From contig NC_064041.1 of NCBI RefSeq assembly GCF_932526225.1, positions 5,266,046 through 5,330,045 on the forward strand: a stretch of 64,000 nt of DNA, given 5' to 3'. The position numbers were made by a program, and so were the translations under genes. The DNA is from Nematostella vectensis (taxonomy: Eukaryota > Cnidaria > Anthozoa > Actiniaria > Edwardsiidae). The notes below the pieces were generated by a model. That model searched no databases and was not told the origin of the DNA. It saw only the letters and a list, made by a program, of their open reading frames with translations. Below are positions 53,282 through 64,000 of the stretch, piece after piece; position 1 is the stretch's first letter, and every line of letters begins with the position of its first letter.

Positions 53282-55165
53282 GGGATACGAGATTGTAAGG
53301 CCCATTGTTGAGAGAAAATTGATTAAGGAGGTTTATGGATCTTGTAGAGTTTAAAACACTCCAAAAATCCGAGAAAAATTGATAGTCGGATGGGCCAAGG
53401 ACCAACTCTGTAAACCAAAAAGGAAAATGTTTTTTTGTGTGAATATTTTGCCAAACTATAAGAATAAAAACTGCGAATATTATATTTCATTGCGCCTGTC
53501 TATACATAAATGAGTTCTGTCTACATATGAATAGTCATTACAAAAAAAAAAATGAATAACCAAATGCATCCAGAAAGCTAGATACCTAGCTCGTAGGTGT
53601 TTATGACTTTTATTATACAACGACACTCGTTAATCGGGCGCTTTGATTAGTCAATGGTCCATGTGTTATTAGAAGACCCCGCACGTTTGGCGTCAGCATG
53701 CGCCAGAAACTTGATTGTAACGTAAGAAAACATCTTAATTATCATATGTCTTCTTATATATGCAAAAAAGCCGTCATTACAGCGTGTCATGGACAACTGT
53801 CGCGCAACCCGATTGCGTCTTTTGTTATAACCAGCTTATTTCTTTCCTATTTTTTGCTTTAATCCCTCTCACATCCCCTCCCCTACCACCCCAAACTTAT
53901 ATCATATTCCCTGCTTCTGGCCAATTACTACCCTGAAAACCAGAGGCTCCGAGAGTTTTTCGAGCGAAGAGAGAATTACGCCGCCAGCTTATTTGAACCC
54001 CCGCCCCCAAGCATGCTTGGAAAAGCGGATATTCAGCCTCTGGAACCCAGGTTAGCCAGTCACCCGTTTGTCAAGCAGATTACCAATCTTCATTTCTTAG
54101 ATTTTATAACTGCGTATCGATTTTGTCAATGACACGCTGTGACGTCAACTGTGTTTGTATTAGAGATATATTAACGAGATATTTTCGTTAAATGATCCTT
54201 ATTTTCCCGGTACGTACTCTTCAACTGTGCAAAAAGCAAAAAAAAAAAAAAGATGATAAATAACGTAAACGTATAAATTTGCGTGAAGACTGGGCGTTTG
54301 ATGGTATTGATCCAGTGCTTTCCTTCTTCGTTCGCGAGATCTGGAAGCGTCGGTAAAGACCGCTGGGTCTTCGAGGGTTTCATGCATTGTGGGCACAACC
54401 AGCTACATAAGCCGATGACAAATTGCGTTTTGATTTCTATTTTCCATAGAAGCGTCAATCAAAAAGTGCGGAATACTCGTACTTCGACGGTGCTCTTGTA
54501 TTTTGGCACTTAGGTATTTTTTGTCCGTCGTCAAATTTAGTGTCGCACTAGAAATCGGACTCCCTTTGACAGATTTTGTCGGACACCTGTTTTTGCAAAA
54601 CGCATGAACGTGTGACCCTTGGCCTTTACTTATTCGGATCATTAAAGACCTATATCAAGGTGTGAACTTGTTTGCTTTTGTTTTGCCCAATTTCAATCCA
54701 CGGCATATGTCAAGTCATTCCAGGTACTCTGTGGAATCTGGAGCTCCAAATGTAGTGAGTGTTCCATGAGTCCGTAGATTAGTGTACTCTTTCACATACC
54801 GGGTCACGTAGCCTACATGCAGCCGCACAGGCCTAAGATAAACTGCGTGCCAGGGTCGCATTATCATGTCGCTATAGAGAAGTTCGACATAATGCGACGC
54901 TAGCACGCCTTTTATTGTGGTCAAAATTAAATTAATAAGAAGGTCGACCCAACGTTTGCCGTGGAACCACTCTATGGTCGATCCCCAACCGAACCAGAAC
55001 GGCTCGACTTTGGCACGCTGTTAAGCGTTCCTGGCGGAACAAACCCTCCCGTTAGGGCTACGGTATTTAGGAAAGCGTTGTTCTAGAGTGAATTTTATCC
55101 GTCTGGTACCTTCAGTGTTCTAGTCCGACGCTTTATTGCATACTATGAACGAAACAGCAAGTTTC
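53282..55165. other. Gene-poor stretch with small inverted-repeat elements
   Basis: Contains a possible 109-bp MITE at 53938-54046 (ACCAGAGGCTCC and the matching CAGCCTCTGG end) and a hairpin at 54845-54908. The frames around 54171-54642 overlap on both strands and lack family resemblance, so no gene is called. Confidence 0.4.
54845..54908. repeat. Hairpin, about 26-bp imperfect arms
   Basis: GCGTGCCAGGGTCGCATTAT pairs with ATAATGCGACGCTAGCACGC, followed inward by CATGTCG/CGACAT. A foldback remnant or structured transcript; nothing indicates which. Confidence 0.5.
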
Positions 55166-55432
55166 TCCGCTTGGTTACAGAAAGTTCAAATTGACTTTAA
55201 GGTTCAGTAGATATACATGATGTATCGCTTACTAGGCGTAACTTTGCTCATCTTACAGAAGGTTACATAAGGCTTAAATTGACTTTAAGGTTTAGTAGAT
55301 ATACATGATGTATCACTTACTAGGTGTGACTTTGCTTATCTTACAGAAGGTTACATAAGGCTCAGATTCACTTTAAGGTTCAGTAGATATACATAATGTA
55401 TCACTTACTAGGCGTAACTTTGCCCATTCGAT
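55166..55432. repeat. 87-bp tandem repeat, three copies
   Basis: The unit carries GACTTTAAGGTTCAGTAGAT, ATACATGATGTATC, CTTACTAGGCGTAACTTTGC and ATCTTACAGAAGGTTACA. Copies differ by a few bases. No flanking exon is known. Confidence 0.85.
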
Positions 55433-56454
55433 CAATTTAAGGCTGCGCTAAGTTTTGAGATGTTCTTAATGGTTTGATTCGTTTTGCCTCTAAAACAAGT
55501 AAAATAAAGATTAAGAAAAGTAAGAATTCTTTAACCCGTGCAACAAAGTGTGATAGTTATTAGCCAAGGACCAATACTAAAGCGAACAAGTAGTTTTAGT
55601 AAAGTGAATTCTGTTACGCGGGTTACTGGAAACCACTCTAACGATTAAACTAGTATTAACGAGTGTAAATGAATACTTTTGTTAGGTTCCCTTACCTATT
55701 AAAAAGCCACACCATAACCAGATATCGCGTTTATCTACATGAGTTTGCTCGTTTACATATAAAAACTTGAGTCATATTTATGCACGGTGATCAATAATAT
55801 TTGGTCACCAAATTTATGTGTTAAAGATTGATTTAAAACGTTTATGGTGTTAAAAATTGTGTTTGAAAACTATGAATTTAACTATGAAGTTAATGAATGC
55901 AACTATCTTGAGACCATACTGTGATATCCAAACTAAATAAAGGTAAAAAAATCTCTGAATCAAATGTATCTTATTAAACTAGTTCATTTGATTTTGATAT
56001 TTGACGGTGTGCAAACCCCGAAAAAAAGGACCAAGTAGAAGTAGTTATAATAGCAATTTTGTAAATTGATGACACATTTTTTTAGCCCTTACAACGATAT
56101 GAAAGTGGAAATCTCAAGCCATTACGATCTGCAAAGGCAGTGAAAAGCCTATAAAATTGCGCTTTCAAATTCCTCGTTCTTCCGTTCCATTCCCGTTTGA
56201 TGATGTATTAATAGTTGATATTAGGCTTATGAACTTGGAAATTGAACAAGAAATTGTCTCCGTACATATTTTTTTATATGCAGAGATCACAGATATCCAC
56301 AAGACAAAAAAGAACAGGACGTCTGACACTAAATGAAATAATCTAAAAGATGAAAGTGATGAACAAATGAAAATGGCAGGTCAAGGCTTTTGTTACCTTA
56401 AACCTAAAATATAGGGAGTTAAATACTACTAGTTTATTAAAAATACTAAAAGTT

Positions 56455-56562
<108 letters not shown>

Positions 56563-56749
56563 TAATCAAGGTTTTCATGTCATGTTAATGACAAAAAAGA
56601 AGAAACTTGGCATATACGTACTGTGTTCGAGGCTGCAGGTCTCACTAGAAAGTCTGCGAAAACCCCTGGTGCGATGGTGAATTTATTCCCATTCAGTCTC
56701 GAGATGTTTTACTTGATAAGCTGCTTGCGTTACTTATCCAATTAGAATA

Positions 56750-57310
56750 CAGACTTTTCTAACCACGTGATGCATTTCTTAACCAATCAAAGTCCAAGGT
56801 CCACGCAGTGTAAGTCTTTAAGCCTTGTTACTAAAATCGTATGGTGTTTTATTTAAGGCGTTTAAAGCCTTTACGGCTCAAATTGATACACCGAACCCTT
56901 AATGCGTCCCTCTGGGTACTGCTGAGAAAATAGCTAGTGACACGGAAGCGAAAAACTGGTATTTTCATTAAACTGTACAATTAATAATATTGTTGTGTCT
57001 GGCTTCACACTGAGGCACATTTTGATGTTAACATACTGATAAAACGGAAAATTATTATTTTTTTCTTATTTGGGGTTTGAGCCAATTAGATTGCGAAGTT
57101 TACATCACGTACTGTTTCTTTTAGCCAATCAGAGTACAAGGCCGACGCAAAGGACATCATTTTGCCTCGGTACGAGAAATAATGGTATTTGAAGTTAGGC
57201 GTTTAAGGAACCTCTTTACAGTACAAATTGGTGTATTTAACCCTAAAGCATCCCCTTGGGTATAGCCAAGGAAGCACTTTTGACACAAAAACAATACATC
57301 ACTTTTTCAC
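56750..57310. repeat. Diverged direct duplication, about 350 bp apart
   Basis: The two halves share the order AACCAATCAAAGTCCAAGG / AGCCAATCAGAGTACAAGG, TTAAGGCGTTTAAAG / TTAGGCGTTTAAGG, and a CCC-rich GGGTA stretch. They are probably copies of one old transposable element. No coding potential was seen. Confidence 0.4.
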
Positions 57311-60300
57311 ACTGGCTATGATTACAAACACAGAAATTATTACTTTTTGATATCAGTATCGCAATAAGATGACAATTATAATCTGGTTTGATATTCTATT
57401 GTATTCATTTCAAAATTAGTTTTACCCTGAATTATGTTATCGAAACAACCAGTCCTAAGATTTGTGTAGTAATATGGATATTCTAAAAACGTGTGGAATG
57501 ATTGTGCAACTAACTATTTTCGGGTTGGAAAATCATAAAAGCCTCTTGATTTCCCGGTTAAAAGGGAAGGCAGGAAATTGCGAACTTTGAGTATTCTTTA
57601 GAGTTTCCTGCCGAGTTCAGAAAACGAAATGGTACGTGATCTAAATAAAAAGTGATAATTGGAAATGAGACAACATATTGCGACACAGTCGAACATCTTA
57701 TTAAGATATCTTATTAAGATATTACTGTAATACACTCTCTTTTAAATAAGAAAATATTCTTTTTAAGAACGCCCAGCCTGGGATCTTGACAGATATCATT
57801 GGTTTTGATATTTTTTTGGTATTTTTTCCGAACAATTTATTGAGCATTTTATTTTGGTATCAGCTAAAATTAGGAACGTTTAAGAACATTTTCAGCCTTA
57901 AAATACCCCCAAAATAAAAGACCCAGCCTTCACCGAAAATTGTATATTTTTTATCCCTACGATTGAACCATCTCCAACGATATCTGAGAGTATTTACTTT
58001 TTATTATGCCAGCACAACATTCACTCACAGACAGTAATATGAACTTGAAGAACCAATTATTGAATTATAAACACCTGTCTTCTTATTATATCCAACCATC
58101 ATTATTAATTGAGGACGTTAGCCATAATCATACCGCCAAACTACCTGACTTATTTTAGTTGTTTTCAATCTTTTACCGACAAACTCTCACGATAAGTTCC
58201 CTGTGTCCGTCAGTGATTTTTTAGACGAATTTGCCAGAACCTACTTGGTATATTTGTATTCACTAAACTACTTTGTAATACTGTAAGCAGTTTTATTGTC
58301 CGATTCTCTTGTATTTATCCCTTTTTGAAAAGGTAGAATTAAGTGTTCTCTTTTTGTGATTTTCTATTCAATAAAATCCTTTAATTTTCATTTCCTTTTT
58401 TTTACATCTGCCTTATTTTATTGATAACACATATTTCAGGGTGGTAAAGGGGGTATGGATCACGTTTCACGGACCTTGCAAAATGGCCTTTTCACGTTTT
58501 ACGGACCGAAAAATGGCCTTGTAAATCGTAAAATCACGTTTCACGGACGTCGAAATAGACGATTTCACGTTTCTCGCAGGGTGAAAAACGGCCAAATCTC
58601 GTTTAACGAAAATACCACCCAGATATTTCTCTATCTTTATTTCGTGATTACCATCTGTTACCTAGCAAACAATCGCAAGTTTCAGAAGTCGCAATTTAGG
58701 GTGCCTTTAAGTCGTCAGGTTATACGAGGATACAACTAAAAGAGAATGGGTTTTGCTTTGAAAAAAAGATCTAAGATTGAATTATCTCCTGCAAGTTTAA
58801 TTTTTGCAATAGCTAATCTCGTGTTTGTGTTTTGAGGCCTCAAACTCAAAAGTACGGAGGTTACTCTTGAGCGTAATGCACCTTCGCGTTATTGCGCATG
58901 CACTTGCACGTAATTGCATCTCAATGACAGATAGATAATCTACCAAAGTGTGTGAGGACTTTTTGTTATTTGACACTGTCAACAAAATATCACGAATCAA
59001 AGTTGGGACTCTCATTTCTGGCGGAATTTGGACACAAAAAGTGCTACAAAAGCGATCTTCAGTCGAAAAACGGAAATTCCTCACACACTTTATGACATGG
59101 CATAAGTATCTATCAAATCCCGAAAATTTGAAGGCGATATCTTAAAACCCGTCGTGAGGTTACGCCCGACAAGCCGATTTCTCGCCTTAAAATAATACGC
59201 TAGAAAAGTCAAAGATTTGGCGTGAATTCAGAGTCAACAGGTCACGGGAAACAGCAAAGGCCCGTTTTAGCCGTCTTAGAATGCGATTTATGGATTTTTT
59301 TTTTGCAAAAATAAAGTTTAAGAATTATTGATACAGGTTTTACAAAAACCACAAAAAAAAGAATGGTGTCGAATTTACCTTTAAGACCTTAAAAATTCTG
59401 TCGTCTGGTACGAGTTCTTTTTTTATTTGAAAATCAATAGAAACCATTTTACTGAACAACATACTACACCCCTTTCTTAATATTAAAATTAATGTATAAA
59501 AATGGTTTTAACTTCGCAAGGCAGCAGGTTAACAAACCAACAATCGTCAATGGGCTTTCGCTCGCGTGTCGCTAACAAATCCATATTGCAAGAATCTAAA
59601 CTGTCTAACTAGAATTGGATAATTTGTTTTGTTAATTTTCGTGCACGAGAGCTCAACCAAAAAGCCGTTTTTATTTTCAAGAACAAAATGTGAATGCTAC
59701 CGCCACCAATGCGTCGTTGTCGTTTTTTTAAGAGTTCTGCAATAACAATCCCATATCCCTTTGTAAGTTAGCCAGCTAATGATTTAGCTATGGTTAATCT
59801 TGGCCGTTTTATTTAATCATCCTAGAAAATTGATATATCAATCACAGTTTCAGTAATATTTTAATATAGAATAATATTTTATCGGGTGCTAAATAATATC
59901 CAGGAGGTTGTCTTTAATATGAAGTTATTTATTCGGCAAAATGACTGAAATCAAAGGCCCACATAATAAAAATTAACCGTCAAGATTTGTCATTTTTGGG
60001 AATGAAATTATTAATTGAGAACGGGATAAACAAATCAATCCTTTTCGCGGACAAAAAAGCTCGACGAGCGAGATTGAAGACAAGAAATTTCCTGGTCTTT
60101 TATAAATGTACAATGATTAAAAGAATAACCATAAAGTCAAATATAAACCTTATATTTTTTCTGACAATGAGCCTTACAGTTATTCTTACCTACTATCCAG
60201 CGATGTCGGCGATAGATTTGTCCTAAATGACGCTTTACACTGCAAAAGCTATTAAAACCAGCGGGTTGACTATTTTTATCTCTCAAATTTTCTTTTTTTC

Positions 60301-63139
60301 TTGGTGGTAGCTAGTCGGTGTGGAGCTTAATTGAAATCCTCATATTTCAAGACGATCCAGTCCACTTTTTAATAAGAGAAAGATATGATTAAAGGAGGTT
60401 CAAAAATTGATATTTTGGATATCCATAGGGGTAGGAGGAAATGATACGTATGTTATCTAAGAATCACCGTACTCCACGAGGGGGCTTATTATTTTTATTT
60501 TCTTACCGGCGCCATACCCGCCAGGCTAGCAGCGGGGGCAAGGAGCGCACATCTCCTCCCCTCTATCGGCAAAAAACGGAATCTTCTCATGTCAAATCTT
60601 AGACGCTTAAAGTAGTAACCAGGGATAGCATAATACTACAACCACCACTTCCAATACAAAATAAATGTTAAAAAAATGGAATGATCAGTAGGGACGTGGC
60701 CATGTCCCAGATATTTTCTACATGTTTCTGCACCCCCCCTTCCCCCTCACCCTAACGTTTCGACGCCTGCTACATCTCTGTACCAAGCACACTGCTCCCA
60801 GAATAGGGGACTTGCGCTAAGAGATTACGTGACTTTTTGGGTGACAAACTAGCGTGCGCTTAGGCTTTTAGCGGCAAAATAACAACAACCAAAAAACAAC
60901 TTATTCAGCACTTACTAAAAATGCCAGAATTCCTTTTTTTTTTTTTCAAAAAAAAAGGTTTAATCTTATTTAAAGATTTTATTTTTTTCGTCGTTCTCTG
61001 GTGTGACGGGGGCAGTCATTTCTAATTTTTTTTTTGATTATTTTGTTTTGAATTTGCCACCTAGAAAGGTCTCGTGATCGTATTGTAGTCCCTTTTTGTA
61101 GAGATTGATAAAATTCCATTTGAGTGCACCCTACCCTCCATTCCGAGGTTTAGCAGATCATTTGCCTCGAGAAAAAAAAAAGATTGCGAGATTGTAAGGA
61201 GTGTTTTTGGCGGCAGCGCTTAGGTCCTTTTATCTTTAGTATTGTAGTTTCAGGCTTTTAGACTTGTGATCGGGAAATATGACAAAGCCTACTTTTCACC
61301 CAAAGAAGCTCTTTTTGAATTGTGAATTGTTATTTTGTCCTTTTCCCGGAATGCACGGGGTTGTTTTGAGAACTGAAAGGAAACATGGCAGACAAAGTGC
61401 AAAAAAACTAATATTTTCGGTTTAACTTATGATATCTTTCAGGCATACTATACGCAATTTCAGGATTTCAAGTCGGGAACCCTGCAAAAGTATGTAAACG
61501 TGGATATTTTTGCGCGCAAATATTTAACTATTGCTTTCTAAAGAGTACTTTTAAGTACTATTAAAATACCAACTGAAAAATATTATGGTTTTTGCCTAAT
61601 TATTAAGGCGATCTTGGCTATTTTAGTCTGCCGAGCATCATACTTATTAATTTGTGTGGAAAACAGATTAAGGGAGCACTCAATATTTTGTTCTGTCGAA
61701 CAAAAAGTATACAGTATAAGTAGTATAATGTAACAGTAGAATAAATCTATTTGTTATTTATAGTGATACAAGAAAATGATTCTATAATATCAAAATTGTC
61801 TAACTGCTCTAAAGAGAAATTCTTAGCATAGTTATTTTTTTAAAAAGAGGCGATGAAGCAGAATGTTGCTAAGAAATTTGTTTTCGTTTATAACCCCCTC
61901 AAAAAAATGAAATGAAAGGCTCAAAGAAAAGTATTGCATAACGAATTAAGTTGGTGCCCGCAGAAATCAATATCACAATACGTTAAACTTGAATTACGAG
62001 TCTGAAACCCTTTTCCCGGATACATAGGATAGGCACTTACACAGGGTCACAGCCGTAAAATGCAAAAAAGAAAACTGAAGTTTATAAAATGGAGCCTTAG
62101 TAAAAACTTGTATCATTCACCTGCCATTAGCAAATAGCTTACCATTAACTGTCGACTTGTATCTTCATATACATACATAAAGTGTTAAACCACACTTTAG
62201 TATTCTCTGCTAATGTTCAGCGTGTTTGACTAAGAGTGATCTCAGCCTCTTTTCAAACCACAAACCTTTTTTTATATCTATACCATTAATTCAGATAACG
62301 TCTTCTTCCGGTAACACTCTCGTTTCGCACTCTCATTTCGGTCTTTAAAAAAAACGGACGCAAAAAGGCACATAAAACTAACCCCTGTGTACTGATTCTA
62401 AATCGACAGATACTCTAGCTACGAATAGTACAATGGGCTAAAAGGGCAATGGAATGATCTGAAAGGAAAGAGGAATGGGCAAAGAAGAATTTATATCCAT
62501 GAAATACAGTCTTAACCTCTTTGTGTTTTTTAACACGGTTTACAAGATTAAATAAACTTTACCGAGAAAGTGTATTTGTTTTGACTACGCCATGAGGAGC
62601 CCCAGAGGGGAGAAGACCTCCTTTCCGATTTCATGTTATTTGAGGTGATTTCACTGAGGATTGACCCAAACAAAATATGGTACGCACTTAATATTGACTT
62701 ATGCTGTTTACGACTACGAAAATTCGTCAATTTGAAGTTCTTTGAAGCATCCCGGCCGAAGCTATAAGATAGCGCCGAAGGATGTGAGGACGCTTGCCGG
62801 CGATTCAGTTTCGATCAAATGGTTTTAAGCAGATCGGGTTGCCTGGAACAGGGCTAGAACGGAAGAAGTCTACGTCCTTTAAAGGTTTGGAGTAATCGGG
62901 GAGATTTCAGCAAGTAGGGATTCCTTCAGACTTCTAAACGTACTTCCGGGAATCGACGAGGAGAGGGACCACGTTGATCCCAACCCATGCTCGAAACACT
63001 GGCACAGAATAAAGTAAAAGCGAAAGTGAAATTGCTTTCGGTAAAGATCGAAAAGCTAGAGAGAAATTGGGTGGACAAGAGTTTGGTATTGTAGCAATCA
63101 GCTGACAAATAATCACTTATCCTTAATAATTATATATTT
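57311..63139. other. Long AT-rich stretch without recognised genes
   Basis: Apart from the repeat at 58440-58740 and a segment near 57763 shared with 24597, nothing coding was supported. Frames of 60-95 codons occur at chance level for AT-rich DNA and lack splice-phase partners. Poly-A/T runs and a C-rich tract at about 60730 are present. Confidence 0.4.
58440..58740. repeat. Interspersed repeat rich in ATCACGTTTCACGGA motifs
   Basis: Contains five spaced copies of (T)CACGTTT(C/T)(A/T)CGG and AAATGGCC(T/A). It resembles a dispersed element more than a gene; the 94-codon + strand frame across it has no family resemblance. Confidence 0.45.
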
Positions 63140-64000
63140 TTTGTTCTATTTTGTTTTGGGCGGCACGCCTTGAAGACTTCATCTGAAACATATTGCTGAA
63201 TAAAATGATGGTTGAAGGCTTTCATAGAAAGTGATGGTTGAAGGTTTTCATAGAAAGTGCTCAATATTGCTGAATATATTTTTTTATATAGGAGGTTGAA
63301 ATATGCTTTGTTCTCGCTCCTGTTCTGGGCGGCACGCCTTGAAGACTTCATCTGAATATTGCTAGATATATTTTTTTCATATAGGAGGTTATGTAATGTG
63401 CTTTGTTCTCACTGTTGTTTTGGGCGGCACGCCTTGAAGACTTCATCTGAAATATATTGCTGGATATATTTTTTTCATATAGGAGGTTGTGCAATGTGCT
63501 ATATCTTCTCACTTTTGTTTTGGCGGCACGCCTTGAAGACTTCATCTGAAACATATTGCTGAATATATTTCTTTATATAGAAGGTTGTGTAATGTGCTTT
63601 ATGTTCTCACTGTTGTTTTGGGGGGCACGCCTTGAAAACTTCATCTGAAATATATTGCTGGATATATTTTTTTCATATAGGAGGTTGTGCAATGTGCTTT
63701 ATCTTCTCACTTTTGTTTTGGCGGCACGCCTTGAAGACTTTATCTGAAACATATTGCTGAATATATTTCTTCATATAGGAGGTTGTGTAATGTGCTTTAT
63801 GTTCTCACTGTTGTTTTGGGCGGCACGCCTTGAAGACTTCATGTGAAACATATTGCTGAATATATTTTTTCATATAAGAGGTTGTGATGTGCTTTATGTT
63901 CTCACTGTTGTTTTGGGCGGCACGCCTTGAAGACTTTATCTGAAACATATTGCTGAATATATTTTTTTCATATAGGAGGTTGTAAAGTGCTTTATGTTCT
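63140..64000. repeat. About 98-bp tandem array running off the right edge
   Basis: Eight or more copies of a unit with GGGCGGCACGCCTTGAAGAC, TTCATCTGAAA(C/T)ATATTGCTG, CATATAGGAGGTTGTG and GCTTTATGTTCTCACTG. Each unit has an acceptor-like TTTTTTTCATATAG|GAGG, so it could be another splice-border array belonging to a gene to the right; the window ends before this can be judged. Confidence 0.85.

Noticed and set aside
54171-54642. Overlapping 65-95 codon frames on both strands
   Set aside because: No family resemblance, no splice partners and mutual overlap; treated as chance frames.

Overview
The window looks like animal nuclear DNA, most likely from a cnidarian and probably an anthozoan such as a sea anemone. 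This is an inference from gene content: a CCP-VWA-trypsin complement-type protease, an intronless opsin-like receptor, a gene of the KDZ-transposase/HMGXB3-like family, small GT-AG spliced exons and many short inverted-repeat elements. No bacterial or organelle features, CRISPR arrays or rRNA genes were seen, and no tRNA gene was recognised.

Layout. (1) 110-9555, + strand: the 3' part of a complement factor B-like protease gene, nine exons whose phases join without a break. (2) 11780-15514, - strand: a small unrecognised coiled-coil gene. (3) 16899-28174, - strand: the last nine exons of an HMGXB3/KDZ-like gene, 934 codons in phase, ending in a CCHC zinc knuckle. (4) 30037-49536, + strand: a complete 15-exon NDOR1 gene (NADPH-dependent diflavin oxidoreductase, 606 aa), stretched to 19.5 kb by minisatellites in introns 6, 10 and 13. 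(5) 51689-52741, - strand: an intronless opsin-like GPCR with the retinal-binding lysine. (6) 53-64 kb: no gene recognised, only MITEs, hairpins, a TAA microsatellite and a tandem array that runs off the right edge. The genes are unrelated in function and each seems to be its own transcription unit.

The main discovery is structural. Nearly every intronic tandem array in this window is built on, or starts at, a real exon-intron boundary, and its unit carries a copy of that splice site. I see this at about eleven boundaries in four genes: six 5' splice sites with clear arrays or duplications (5041, 6732, 11780, 21734, 38107, 47865), a fainter one (6161), one where the array abuts the donor (20138), and three 3' splice sites (8678, 22491, 36201). 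Copy number runs from 2 to about 160. The result is ladders of decoy donors or acceptors next to the authentic one. Tandem duplication of splice-site segments has been proposed as a route to intron gain and growth, so this locus may show such a process still going on. All exon models here were made by eye from splice consensus, reading-phase continuity and family resemblance.
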